Shown piece by piece: positions 17,301-25,083 of a DNA stretch of 31,703 nucleotides. A model generated the notes under the pieces. It searched no databases. It was not told the DNA's origin and was given only the letters and a program-made list of their open reading frames with translations. Positions within the stretch are counted from its first letter, which is position 1; each line of letters begins with the position of its first letter. Origin of the DNA: Clostridiales bacterium (GTDB lineage Bacteria; Bacillota_E; Sulfobacillia; Sulfobacillales; JAIMBI01); contig DAHVOH010000035.1 of NCBI GenBank assembly GCA_027318915.1, forward strand, positions 1 to 31,703. The letters run 5' to 3'. The position numbers and the translations under genes are program-made.

Positions 17301-17545
17301 CGCTCGCGGGCCAGAATGTTGGCCAAGAACGACACGGTCAGCGGCTCCACATACACCCGGTCGGCGACGTCCAGGTCGGTCATGATGGTGGCGGGGTTGC
17401 TGTTGACCAACACCACCTCCACGCCTTCCTCGCGCAGCGCCCGACACGCCTGCGTGCCCGCGTAGTCAAACTCGGCCGCCTGCCCAATCACAATCGGTCC
17501 CGATCCGATGACCAGAACGCGAGCCAGATCCTGTCGCTTAGGCAC
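14312..17545 (-). CDS. carB: Carbamoyl-phosphate synthase large subunit
   Basis: A full-length 1077-residue protein starting at GTG 17545, with AAGGGG six bases upstream and an eight-base overlap with carA. It has two homologous ATP-grasp halves. The first (about 1-400) opens with VLVIGSGPIVIGQAAEFDYA; the second (about 550-935) opens with VVVLGSGPIRIGQGIEFDC. Both carry the LGGTGGGF/LGGRAM-type loops and ENPR/EANPR metal sites. The last 140 residues form the MGS-like allosteric domain. With CarA it makes carbamoyl phosphate from glutamine, bicarbonate and two ATP. Lying inside the pyr operon it is the pyrimidine enzyme (pyrAB of Bacillus), though it may also serve arginine synthesis. Confidence 0.97.
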   Translation of the reverse strand: MPKRQDLARVLVIGSGPIVIGQAAEFDYAGTQACRALREEGVEVVLVNSNPATIMTDLDVADRVYVEPLTVSFLANILARERPDGILATLGGQMGLNLARELDRAGVLTDLGVELLGTPLSAIEQAEDRELFRQAMLDLGQPICPSRSVTTVEQALAFAEQVGLPVVLRPAYTLGGTGGGFAYDAPGVVKAAERALAASPIHQTLIEASIAGWKEIEYEVMRDHLGTTIVVCNMENLDPVGVHTGDSVVVAPSQTLSDPDYQRLRTAALDIVRALDVRGGCNVQFALHPETGEYRVIEVNPRVSRSSALASKATGYPIARVAAKIALGLNLHEIQNPVTARTTAAFEPALDYVVVKIPRWPFDKFDDADRRLGTQMKATGEVMAIDRTFAGALQKAVRSLDIGRDGIMGPEEEGLPVDALWPEVEAPTDRRLFRAAALIRSGVSEAELYARTRIDPWFLRQLAEIVGAEERLVQNPDRLEAELLPYKQLGFSDARLARLTGTDEMTVRRWRRERGILPTYKLVDTCAGEFEAVTPYFYSCYETENEARPLGPNTVVVLGSGPIRIGQGIEFDCCSVYALEALRRRGYRAVMINSNPETVSTDFNVSDRLYFEPLTLEDVLNVVELESPRAVLVQFGGQTAVNLAGALHRLGVPVWGTAVPDMDAAEDREQFDQLLTRLALARPAGGTALSLAEAVAHAERVGYPVLVRPSYVLGGRAMRIVDGPDDLRAYMTRAMAVEPGKPVLIDHYVNGIELEVDAVSDGRTVVIPAILEHIERAGIHSGDSVAVLPPVTADRDLQRQVEAMTVGIARGLGVIGHLNIQFVAQGGTVYVIEANPRASRTVPFVIKATGVPLVDLAVEAMTGGRLADRGFATGVLPAPAAHAVKMPVFSFAKLPQVDTALGPEMKSTGEVMGIDRLLPAALYKAFLAAGFRLPSRGRVLATIADQDKAEAVPMLAELSRLGFQLWATTGTLAALSAAGVAATPVYRLSERRPHLVDQIRAGQFDLVINTITRGGTQESEGFIIRRAAAEAGVWCLTSLDTLTAAISGIRARSQSPFTVRSLHEWREDDVTHVALGS

Positions 17546-18608
17546 CCGTGTCCCCTTTCACCCAGTCCAAAAACTCGTCAAACACGTACGCGGCTTCGCG
17601 CGGTCCCGGCGCCGCCTCGGGATGGTGCTGCACGGTCAGCAACGGACGCTCCGTGTGGGCCAAGCCCTCTACCGTGCCGTCATGCAGATTCACGAACCGC
17701 ACCTGCAGGTGTGGCGGCAGTCGGTCGGCGTCCACCGCGTAGCCGTGGTTCTGGGCCGTGATCTGAATGGCGCCGGTCCGGTAGTCCAGGACCGGATGGT
17801 TGGAGCCGTGATGCCCGAACTTGAGGGCATACGTCCGTCCGCCCAGCGCCAGCGCCACTAGCTGGTGGCCGAGGCAGATGCCCAGGGTGGGGCGCTCCGC
17901 AATCGCCCAGCGGATGACATCCAGACGGTCCGCCAAATCCTCCGGATCGCCGGGCCCGTTGGACAGCACCACCCCGTCGGGCGCGAGCGCCGCCAGCTCG
18001 CTCACCGACGTGCGCGCCGGCAGCACGGTCAGCCGGGCGCCTCGCGCCCGTAGGGCGTCAATGATGCTGGTCTTGAGGCCGTAGTCGATGAGCGCGAGAT
18101 GCGGGCCCCGCTGCCCCACGGCATAGGCCGCGGGCGTGGATACCGTGTCCACGATGCCGGCCAGACTGACCCGGCGAGCCAGCTCCAAAGCGGCGCCGTC
18201 ACGCTCGGTCACGGACACCACGGCGCCTCGCCGAGTTCCCCCGGTGCGCAGATGCCGGGTCAGCGCCCGGGTGTCGACGCCGGTCAGCAATCCGACCCCG
18301 CGCGTCCGGCAATAGAGCGCCAGGGGGTGCTCCGAGCGCGCATGCGAGGGAGCCTCGAGCCGATGGACGATGAGGACCCGGGCCGCGGGCCCCGACGACT
18401 CCGCCCACGCCGCCGCGGTGCCGTAACTTCCGATCAGGGGGTAGGTCAGCACCACCATCTGTCCGGCATAGGAGGGATCCGTCATCACCTCCTGATAGCC
18501 GGTGAGCGCCGTGTTGAACACCACCTCGCCCGCCATGTCGGCCCCGTCCGCGGCCAACTCCCCGAAGAACACGGCGCCGTCTTCCAACACCAATTTGGCC
18601 GGCCTCAT
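17538..18608 (-). CDS. carA: Carbamoyl-phosphate synthase small subunit (glutaminase)
   Basis: A 356-residue protein. The N-terminal half is the CarA-specific domain (LVLEDGAVFFGE, FNTALTGYQEVMTDPSY). The C-terminal half is a class I glutamine amidotransferase with nucleophile C245 in LGICLGHQ and the H329-x-E331 pair in HHPE. It supplies ammonia to CarB through the internal tunnel. ATG 18608 overlaps the pyrC stop in a TGATG junction, with GGGGAGG ten bases upstream inside pyrC; a TTG one codon earlier is less likely. Confidence 0.96.
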   Translation of the reverse strand: MRPAKLVLEDGAVFFGELAADGADMAGEVVFNTALTGYQEVMTDPSYAGQMVVLTYPLIGSYGTAAAWAESSGPAARVLIVHRLEAPSHARSEHPLALYCRTRGVGLLTGVDTRALTRHLRTGGTRRGAVVSVTERDGAALELARRVSLAGIVDTVSTPAAYAVGQRGPHLALIDYGLKTSIIDALRARGARLTVLPARTSVSELAALAPDGVVLSNGPGDPEDLADRLDVIRWAIAERPTLGICLGHQLVALALGGRTYALKFGHHGSNHPVLDYRTGAIQITAQNHGYAVDADRLPPHLQVRFVNLHDGTVEGLAHTERPLLTVQHHPEAAPGPREAAYVFDEFLDWVKGDTGA

Positions 18609-19897
18609 CAACTCAGGACCTCCCCGTCGCGATAGGTGAAACGCCCCGCCAGCATGGTCGCCACCGGCCGCCCGATGAGCGTGTGACCGGCCAGCGGCGT
18701 GTTGCGGCCGCGCGAGTAAAACGCGGACGGATCCACGGTCCAGTGCGCGTCGGGATTAATGACCGTCAAGTCGGCGGGCGCGCCCGGCACCAATCCCGGG
18801 AACGTCTCCCCCATCACCCGATGCGGCCCCACGGTCAGCGGCCCCAGCGCCTCGAGCGGTCCGAGCCCCATCTCCCCCCGCAACACCGTGAGCGTCACCG
18901 CCACCAGCGTCTCCAGACCGCTGATGCCAAACGGGGCCTCCCGGTAGGGGAGTTCCTTTTCCGCCCTCGCGTGGGGCGCGTGGTCACTGGCGACCACGTC
19001 CACCACACCGCGTGCGACGGCGGCGCGCAACGCCTCGCGGAATGACGCCGGTCGAAGCGGTGGATTGACTTTGGTCACGGCCGATCCCTGCCACTCGGAC
19101 AGCGCCGCCTCTGTGAGCAGCAGGTGGTGGGGCGCGGCTTCCCCCGTCAGGTGCAGGCCGCGCCGTCGTCCCCACTCCAGGGCCTCCAGCGTCCCCGGCA
19201 CGGAGCAGTGGGCAAAGTGCAGGAACCCGCCCACTTCGTCCAGCAGGGCCACGTCGCGCCACGCCATCACGCTTTCGGCCGCCCCCGGAATTCCGGGCAG
19301 CCGCCAGCGGTCGGCCGCCGGACCGGCATGTGCCACGCCGCCCGCGCTCAGGGCTAGGTCCTCCAGATGCTGGATGACCGGGCGCCGCGAATCGCGGGAC
19401 CACGACAGAATCCGGGCCAGGATGCCGCTGTCGGACACGGGCCGGCCATCATCGGAAAAAGCGCGGGCGCCCGCCTCGGCCAACGCGGCCCAGGGCGCCG
19501 CCTCCCGCCCCCCGCTCCGACGGGTCACGGCGGCGATGGGCCAGACGTGAACCGGCGCGCGGCCCGCATCCGGCGCCTGCATCCGCCGGATGAGGGCCGG
19601 CTGGTCCGCCACCGGGACGGTGTTGGGCATGACGGCGATCACGGTGACGCCGCCGGCGGCGGCGGCCCGCGTCCCGCTTTGCCAGTCCTCCTTCCAGGTC
19701 TGGCCGGGATCCCGAAGGTGCACATGCAGATCCGTCACCCGCGGCACCACCCAGCAACCGGGGAACCGTGCTTCGGGGGCGTCCGCCACCTGGGCCAGCG
19801 GCACCACCCGGCCGTCCGCCACTCCGACATCCTCGCGCCGGACGACCCGCCGGAACGGGTCCACCACCAAGGCGTCGCGGATGCGCCACCGCGTCAC
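18608..19897 (-). CDS. pyrC: Dihydroorotase
   Basis: An amidohydrolase of 429 residues that closes carbamoyl aspartate to dihydroorotate. The metal-binding TDLHVHLRDPG (55-65), VMPNT (89-93), and SDHAPH with the catalytic aspartate are present, which fits the class I form found in Gram-positive operons. GTG 19897 overlaps the pyrR stop in a GTGA junction and gives a compact N-terminus; another GTG at 19912 is possible. Neither has a strong ribosome site, so coupling to pyrR translation is likely. In Bacillus pyrB lies directly before pyrC, but here there is no room for it. Confidence 0.94.
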   Translation of the reverse strand: MTRWRIRDALVVDPFRRVVRREDVGVADGRVVPLAQVADAPEARFPGCWVVPRVTDLHVHLRDPGQTWKEDWQSGTRAAAAGGVTVIAVMPNTVPVADQPALIRRMQAPDAGRAPVHVWPIAAVTRRSGGREAAPWAALAEAGARAFSDDGRPVSDSGILARILSWSRDSRRPVIQHLEDLALSAGGVAHAGPAADRWRLPGIPGAAESVMAWRDVALLDEVGGFLHFAHCSVPGTLEALEWGRRRGLHLTGEAAPHHLLLTEAALSEWQGSAVTKVNPPLRPASFREALRAAVARGVVDVVASDHAPHARAEKELPYREAPFGISGLETLVAVTLTVLRGEMGLGPLEALGPLTVGPHRVMGETFPGLVPGAPADLTVINPDAHWTVDPSAFYSRGRNTPLAGHTLIGRPVATMLAGRFTYRDGEVLS

Positions 19898-20430
19898 GAC
19901 CGCGCCTGCCACGGCATGACGTAGACCCCGTCCTCCATGGGGTCCACCTCGCTAAGCCGCACTTGCACCCGCTCGTCGCTGGCCGTGGGCAGATTCTTGC
20001 CCACAAAGTCCGGACGGATGGGCAGTTCGCGATGGCCGCGGTCCACCAGGACGGCCAGCTGCACCCGGCGCGGCCGACCGGTGGCGGTGATGGCGTCCAG
20101 ACCGGCCCGGGCGGACCGCCCCGTCCAAATCACATCATCCACCAGCACCACCACCCGGCCGGCGGCCGAGAACGGCAGGGGCCCGCGGGGAGCACCGGGC
20201 CGGTCATCCCGCCACGGCCCGATGTCGAGCCCGAAGGCGGGAACGGCTTGGGGACGGTCCTCAATCGCGGTCAACAGCATCGCCAGCCGCTTCGCCAGCG
20301 GCTCGCCGCGCCGGGCGATGCCCACCAGCATCAGGTCATCCGTCCCGCGGTTTTTTTCGACAATCTCATGCGCGATCCGGCGCAGCGCCCGTTCCACCGC
20401 CACCCGATCCATGATCTGCCGTGCGCTCAT
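19894..20430 (-). CDS. pyrR: Bifunctional pyr operon attenuation regulator / uracil phosphoribosyltransferase
   Basis: A 178-residue PRTase-fold protein. In the presence of UMP it binds the pyr leader RNA and favours termination; it also has uracil phosphoribosyltransferase activity. It is strongly conserved: RALRRIAHEIVEKNRG (14-29), LVGIARRGEPLAKRLA, the PRPP loop VVVLVDDVIWTGRS (93-106) and LAVLVDRGHRELPIRPDFVGK. ATG 20430 follows immediately on the T-run of the leader terminator, with AGGG inside the terminator stem acting as ribosome site. Terminator folding could therefore also hide the start site. The longer reading frame upstream is the leader itself. Confidence 0.97.
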   Translation of the reverse strand: MSARQIMDRVAVERALRRIAHEIVEKNRGTDDLMLVGIARRGEPLAKRLAMLLTAIEDRPQAVPAFGLDIGPWRDDRPGAPRGPLPFSAAGRVVVLVDDVIWTGRSARAGLDAITATGRPRRVQLAVLVDRGHRELPIRPDFVGKNLPTASDERVQVRLSEVDPMEDGVYVMPWQARS

Positions 20431-20458
20431 AAAAATTGCCCTTCCCGCAAGGAAGGGC
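20431..20458 (-). terminator. pyr operon leader attenuator terminator
   Basis: GCCCTTCC and GGAAGGGC form an 8-bp stem with a five-base loop, followed by AATTTTT that abuts the pyrR ATG. The stem and loop bases TCCTTGC are the exact complement of GCAAGGA in the 3' side of the upstream PyrR-binding hairpin, giving a competing antiterminator of seven pairs. It should block transcription when PyrR-UMP holds the upstream hairpin. Confidence 0.9.
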
Positions 20459-20471
20459 ACACCGTCGGCCT

Positions 20472-20506
20472 ATCCTTGCCGGCCTCACCGGGCCGATTTA
20501 AAGGAT
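20472..20506 (-). promoter_or_regulatory. PyrR-binding RNA hairpin (anti-antiterminator)
   Basis: The leader RNA has lower arms ATCCTT and AAGGAT and an upper stem CGGCC/GGCCG closed by the hexaloop CGGTGA. This fits the PyrR-binding consensus of a purine-rich internal bulge and a CNGNGA loop flanked by CC and GG. When bound by PyrR-UMP it keeps AAGGA paired and so prevents the antiterminator. Only one such element is found in the operon, whereas Bacillus subtilis has three. Confidence 0.9.
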
Positions 20507-20523
20507 CAGGATCTTCGTCGTGT

Positions 20524-20552
20524 AATATACCAGAGCCGCGCGGTCGCGGCAA
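20524..20552 (-). promoter_or_regulatory. pyrR: sigmaA-type promoter of the pyr operon
   Basis: TTGCCG (20547-20552, 4/6) and TATATT (20524-20529, 5/6) are 17 bases apart, with a TGG extended -10. The spacer holds the palindrome GCCGCG-ACCG-CGCGGC. Transcription would begin around 20517, just before the PyrR-binding hairpin, giving a leader of about 87 bases. Confidence 0.82.
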
Positions 20553-20573
20553 GCCCTGGCGCAACGGCGTTCG

Positions 20574-20891
20574 CTACTCAACGGGCGCCTCGACCGCCCG
20601 CGCCTGCACGCCGCCCGGGATCCCGACCGCCCGCCCGTCGGCGACCGCCCGGGCGGCCTCGGGCACGCGCTCTCCGGTCATCCGGGTGAGCCAGACGCCC
20701 TCCGGGTAGATGACGGTGACGGGCGACCAGACACAAAGCCGCAAACACGCGGTCGGCACCACGGCCCAATCGCGCCCCCGGGCCGCCCGCACCCACTGCC
20801 GCCGCGCCTCCACGCCGCCCCGCCGCAGGCAGGCGGACCCCTGGCAAACCAATACGCGCCGTGTGGTCTCCCTCACGTCCCGGGCCGGCAT
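20574..20891 (-). CDS. Thioredoxin-like [2Fe-2S] ferredoxin
   Basis: A 105-residue protein with four cysteines arranged C16-x4-C21 and C49-x3-C53, the NuoE/thioredoxin-like ferredoxin pattern. The second half (SPVTVIYPEGVWLTRMTGERVPEAARA) matches the family 'pvvvvYPdgvwY--vtpedv-ei' block. It should carry one [2Fe-2S] cluster and act as a small soluble electron carrier. Its partner is unknown. ATG 20891 is preceded by GGGGGAAGG. It is the last gene of the ileS-lspA-rluD unit, 15 bases after rluD, and ends just before the pyr promoter. The usual family has CxG-CG at the second pair; here it reads ACLRLC. Confidence 0.85.
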   Translation of the reverse strand: MPARDVRETTRRVLVCQGSACLRRGGVEARRQWVRAARGRDWAVVPTACLRLCVWSPVTVIYPEGVWLTRMTGERVPEAARAVADGRAVGIPGGVQARAVEAPVE

Positions 20892-20906
20892 GACCTTCCC
20901 CCGGCC

Positions 20907-21878
20907 TCAGTCTACCGCGCCGAGCCGATCCCGGATAGCCGCGGGCAGCGCCCCCTGCCTGGGCGGCCCCAGCCGGTCCAGAGCCACATCCCAATCGGGC
21001 GCGGGCTCGCAGAATACCAGGCGCTCCGGGCGAAACGGATGGACGAAGGCCAGATGGTAGGCGTGGAGCGCCTGGCCCGTGAAACCCAGCTCGGCGCCGT
21101 ACCCGTAGACCCCGTCGCCCACCACGGGATGACCCAGATGCGCCAGGTGCACGCGAATCTGGTGCGTCCGACCCGTCTCCAGCGACAACTCCACCAGGGC
21201 GTACCCGGGCCACGTGGCCAGCGTCCAATACCCCGTCACGGCCCGCCGTCCGCCGGCGACGGCGGCCATCCGCAACCGGTGTCGGGGATCGCGTCCAATC
21301 GGCGCCTCGATCCGGCCCGCGGCCGGCTCCAGATGCCCCCGAATCAAGGCCCAGTACCGCCGTTCCACGGCGCGATCGGCAATCAGGCCCGCCAGCGCCA
21401 TCCGTGCCGCGGCATGACGCGCCAGAATCAGCAGACCGGTGGTGTCCCGATCCAACCGATGCACGACCCCCGGACGCACCGGATCCCCGGCGGCGTCGGC
21501 CAGGGCGGGCCAGAGCCCCTGGACCAGCGTCTCATGCGCGTGGCCGGGCGCCGGATGCACCACCATGCCGCGCGGCTTGGCCACGACCAAGAGATGATCG
21601 TCTTGAAACCGCACCGCGATGGGGACCTGCGGCGCTTCGTAGACCACGGCCATCGGGCCGGCGTCCGTCCGCGGAGCTTCCGCCTGCACCGTCTGCCCGG
21701 CCTCCAGCGGTGTGGAGGGATGCCGGATGGGACGCCCGTCCACCCGCACCGCCCCGCTCCGGACGGCCGCTTGCCACCGGGTGCGCGACCAGGCGGAAAA
21801 GTGGTCCGCCAGCCAGCGATCCAGTCGCCGCCCGGCTTCCGCCCCGGTCACCGTGCCGTTAACGCTCTTGTCCTTCAC
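20907..21878 (-). CDS. rluD: RluA/RluD-family 23S rRNA pseudouridine synthase
   Basis: A 323-residue protein. An S4-like RNA-binding domain (about 15-72: RLDRWLADHFSAWSRTRWQ) is followed by the RluA catalytic domain. HRLDRDTTGLL places the catalytic aspartate at D143. YWALIRGHL, GRTHQIRVHLAHLGHPVVGD and HAYHLAFVHP are family blocks. It is the counterpart of Bacillus YlyB, which sits between lspA and pyrR in the same way. ATG 21878 overlaps the end of lspA by 20 bases. The precise uridine targets in rRNA are inferred from the family only. Confidence 0.93.
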   Translation of the reverse strand: MKDKSVNGTVTGAEAGRRLDRWLADHFSAWSRTRWQAAVRSGAVRVDGRPIRHPSTPLEAGQTVQAEAPRTDAGPMAVVYEAPQVPIAVRFQDDHLLVVAKPRGMVVHPAPGHAHETLVQGLWPALADAAGDPVRPGVVHRLDRDTTGLLILARHAAARMALAGLIADRAVERRYWALIRGHLEPAAGRIEAPIGRDPRHRLRMAAVAGGRRAVTGYWTLATWPGYALVELSLETGRTHQIRVHLAHLGHPVVGDGVYGYGAELGFTGQALHAYHLAFVHPFRPERLVFCEPAPDWDVALDRLGPPRQGALPAAIRDRLGAVD

Positions 21879-22347
21879 GCCGCCACGCTTCCCACAAGAG
21901 GAGGGCCATGCCTACCACAATGGCTGAATCGGCCACGTTGAAGACGGCGAAACCGCGCACGTGAATGTAATCAATCACCCGGCCGCTGACCAGACGGTCC
22001 CACAGGTTGCCCGCCGCGCCGCCCATCACCAGTCCGACGCCCAGACCCAGGAGCGGCCGGACAGTGCGTCGGGTCGCGATCCACACGCTGCCGGCGGCCA
22101 GAACCAAGCCGGCCACCAGATCAAACAGCCAGTCCATGTGGCGCAGCATGCCAAACGCGGCGCCGCTGTTTTCCAGGAAGGTGATGTTCACCACCGGCGC
22201 CCACACCACGATGGTGGCGCCGGGCGCCACATGCGCCACCAGCCAATCCTGGATCACGCGGTCAACGACAAAGACGGCCAGCGCCAGGGCCGGCACCACC
22301 CAGCGGGACCAGCCCCCGGTCTTCGGCTCCGTGGGCACCGCGGTCAT
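21859..22347 (-). CDS. lspA: Lipoprotein signal peptidase (signal peptidase II)
   Basis: A 162-residue membrane protein with four hydrophobic helices. It cleaves the signal peptide of lipid-modified prolipoproteins. The aspartyl dyad is D126 (DRLVSGRVIDYIHV) and D140 (FNVADSAI); ENSGAAFGML and N114 belong to the conserved set. ATG 22347 overlaps the ileS stop by four bases (ATGA). The location directly after ileS is common in bacteria. Confidence 0.96.
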   Translation of the reverse strand: MTAVPTEPKTGGWSRWVVPALALAVFVVDRVIQDWLVAHVAPGATIVVWAPVVNITFLENSGAAFGMLRHMDWLFDLVAGLVLAAGSVWIATRRTVRPLLGLGVGLVMGGAAGNLWDRLVSGRVIDYIHVRGFAVFNVADSAIVVGMALLLWEAWRREGQER

Positions 22348-25070
22348 AACCGGGACGCCCCGAGCGCCAACACATCTCGACAGCGTTCACAGACGCCGTC
22401 GTCGGTCAACGCCTCCACGTACCGCCAGCAGCGCGCGCACTTCTGCCCCGTCGTGCGTTGCGCCTCCACCCGGAGTTCCGCACCGGGCCGGACTTCCACC
22501 CGCGCCACCAGCAGCCATTCGGCCATCGCCGCCGCGAGCGGAGCGAGACGCTCGGCCAACGGTCCGGGCGCGGTCACCATCAGATCCGCCTCCAGGGAGT
22601 TGCCGATGACGCGCGCTTGACGAAGCGCCTCCAGCGCCTGCTGGGCCGGCTCGCGCATCCCCAGCACGGCGTCCACCTGCCCCCCGGCCTCCACGTCGAG
22701 CCCCGCCGGCAGGCGCGGCCACACCGCGGCGAACACCGAGCCGTCGGCTCCGGGCAGGACCTCCCAGACCTCCTCGGCGGTGAACGGGAGGATCGGGGCC
22801 ATGGCCCGGGCCAACGCCGACGTGATCCACCAGAGGGTGTCCTGCGTGCCGCGCCTAAGCGCGCTGTCGGACGCCAACGTGTACAGGCGGTCTTTGACCA
22901 CGTCCAGGTAGAAGCTGGACAAATCCACGGTGCAGAACCGGTTCAGAGTCTGGACCACGCCGTGGAAGTCAAAGGCGGCATAGTCCGCGTCGAGCTCGCC
23001 CAGCACCTCCGCCAACCGGCGCAGGGCCCACGCATCCAGCGCATCCACCGAGCGCGGCGCGGTCGTGCCCCCGAGGTCGTAGTCCGCCAGATTGCCGAGG
23101 CAGAATCGGAACGTGTTGCGCAGCTTGCGGTACAACTCGCCCACTTGCCGGAGATGCTCGCGAGAGACACGGACGTCCGCCCGAAAGTCGGACCCCGCCA
23201 CCCACAGGCGCAGGACATCGGCGCCGAATTCGTCCACCAGGCCGAACGGGTCGATGACGTTGCCCAAGGACTTGTGCATCGGGCGCCCCTCCGCGTCCAG
23301 CACCCAGCCGTGGGTCACCACCGTCCGGTAGGGAGCGTCCTGGTAGCGCGCGACCCCCAGCGTCAGGAGCGAATTGAACCAGCCGCGAAATTGATCGCCG
23401 CCCTCCAACACCACGTCGGCCGGCCGGCCCATGTCCGCGCGCGAGGCCAGCACGGCTGCCTGGGCCGCCCCGGAATCGAACCACACGTCAAAGACGTTGA
23501 ACTCGCGCTCGAGATGCGCCGATCCGCAGTGGGGGCAGGTGAGGTCGACGCCCGCCGTCAGCTGAGCCATGTCCCAGGTCCACCAGATGGTGGATCCGTG
23601 GAGGGCCACCAGGTCAGCCAGCTGCCGGATGAACGGCGCCGGCAGCACCGCCTCGCCGCAGTCGCCGCAGGTGAACGCGGGAATGGGCAGGCCCCAGCTG
23701 CGCTGACGAGACAGGCACCAGTCCTGCCGATCGACAATCATCTGCTGCATGCGCTCGTGCCCCCAGGCCGGCACCCAGACGACCTGCTCCACCTGGGCCA
23801 GCAATTCCGGCTTCAAGCGCTGGATGTCGAGAAACCATTGCCGGGTGGCCCGAAAGATGATGGGGTTCTTGCAGCGCCAGCAGTGGGCATACGCATGCTC
23901 AAGAAAGCCTTGATGCACGAGCCGCCCGCGCTGGGTCAGGGCCTCGATCACCACCGCGTTCGCTTCCTCGTACGCCAAGCCCCCCACCAGGGGGACGTCG
24001 GGGTCAAAACGCCCCCGGTCGTCCAGCGGCTGCAGAACCGGCAGCCCAAAAGCGCGGCCCACCTCAAAGTCCTCCTGGCCGTGGCCGGGCGCCGTGTGCA
24101 CCAACCCGGTGCCGGCCTCGGCCGTCACGTGGGCGCCGGCCACCAGCGGCGCGGGACGGGAAAGCCACGGGTGCCGGGCGACCACATGGGCCAGGCGATG
24201 CCCCGGAATCGGGTCACCGACCGGATGGAGGCTCAGCCCCGTCTCCCGGGCCACGGTCTCGACCAGGGCGGACGCGACCAGCAACCGCCCGCGGGGACTG
24301 TCCACCATCTGATACACCAGGTCGGGATGATACGCCACGGCCACATTGGCGGGCAGTGTCCACGGCGTGGTGGTCCAGATCAGCACCGAAACGCCGGGCG
24401 TCAAGACCCCGTCCGGATCGTCCGCGACCTCAAAGGCCACCCAGATGGAATGCGACGTCCGCGGGCGATATTCCAGCTCGGCTTCGGCCAGTGCGGTTTC
24501 GCAGACCGGACACCAGTGCACCGGCTTCAGGTCTTTGTAGACCAGACCCCGCTCCACCAAAGCGGCGAACAGTCTGAGCTCCTCGGCCTCGAAATCGGGG
24601 TCGAGGGTGGCATACACCCGATCCCAATCGCCCAGGACGCCGAGCCGCTGAAACTGCTCATTCATGGCGGCCATAAAATGGCGGGCCGTCTTCGCGGACA
24701 CCTCGCGCAGCGCCACCGGGTCCAGTTGATGCTGCGTCACGCCCAGGCTCTTCAAGGCCTGCATTTCGATGGGCAGGCCGTGCGTGTCATAGCCGGGAAC
24801 ATAGACGACGTCCTCGCCCAAAAGCCAATGATACCGGTTGATGATGTCTTTCAGCACCTTGTTCAGCGTGGTGCCCATATGGATGTCGCCGTTGGCGTAA
24901 GGAGGCCCATCGTGCAGCACAAAGCGCGCCGCCCCGGAGCGCTGCCGGCGCAGCTGTCGATACAGGGCCTGAGTCTGCCAGCGCCGCAGACGTTCGGGCT
25001 CGCGCTCCGGCAGATTGGCCCGCATCGGGAACGCGGTGTGCGGCAAATTCAGTGTGCTGCGGTAGTCCAT
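22344..25070 (-). CDS. ileS: Isoleucyl-tRNA synthetase
   Basis: A 908-residue class Ia synthetase. ATG 25070 has GGGGAGG four bases upstream. The HIGH-type motif is PYANGDIHMGTTLNK (57-71). The large CP1 editing domain spans roughly 190-400. The KMSKS-type loop reads GRPMHKSLGN near residue 598. The anticodon-binding helices follow, and the last 35 residues hold a zinc finger (CARC...CERC). It charges tRNA-Ile and edits valine. The T-box leader upstream controls it by tRNA-Ile charging. The non-canonical KMSKS (MHKS) is a variation seen in some clostridial-type IleS, by my recollection. Confidence 0.97.
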   Translation of the reverse strand: MDYRSTLNLPHTAFPMRANLPEREPERLRRWQTQALYRQLRRQRSGAARFVLHDGPPYANGDIHMGTTLNKVLKDIINRYHWLLGEDVVYVPGYDTHGLPIEMQALKSLGVTQHQLDPVALREVSAKTARHFMAAMNEQFQRLGVLGDWDRVYATLDPDFEAEELRLFAALVERGLVYKDLKPVHWCPVCETALAEAELEYRPRTSHSIWVAFEVADDPDGVLTPGVSVLIWTTTPWTLPANVAVAYHPDLVYQMVDSPRGRLLVASALVETVARETGLSLHPVGDPIPGHRLAHVVARHPWLSRPAPLVAGAHVTAEAGTGLVHTAPGHGQEDFEVGRAFGLPVLQPLDDRGRFDPDVPLVGGLAYEEANAVVIEALTQRGRLVHQGFLEHAYAHCWRCKNPIIFRATRQWFLDIQRLKPELLAQVEQVVWVPAWGHERMQQMIVDRQDWCLSRQRSWGLPIPAFTCGDCGEAVLPAPFIRQLADLVALHGSTIWWTWDMAQLTAGVDLTCPHCGSAHLEREFNVFDVWFDSGAAQAAVLASRADMGRPADVVLEGGDQFRGWFNSLLTLGVARYQDAPYRTVVTHGWVLDAEGRPMHKSLGNVIDPFGLVDEFGADVLRLWVAGSDFRADVRVSREHLRQVGELYRKLRNTFRFCLGNLADYDLGGTTAPRSVDALDAWALRRLAEVLGELDADYAAFDFHGVVQTLNRFCTVDLSSFYLDVVKDRLYTLASDSALRRGTQDTLWWITSALARAMAPILPFTAEEVWEVLPGADGSVFAAVWPRLPAGLDVEAGGQVDAVLGMREPAQQALEALRQARVIGNSLEADLMVTAPGPLAERLAPLAAAMAEWLLVARVEVRPGAELRVEAQRTTGQKCARCWRYVEALTDDGVCERCRDVLALGASRL

Positions 25071-25083
25071 GTCGCCTCCCCAT

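Noticed and set aside
14129..17761. Two long plus-strand frames (about 560 and 545 codons) opposite carB
   Set aside because: They mirror the codon bias of carB and have no domain; they are shadows of a certain gene.
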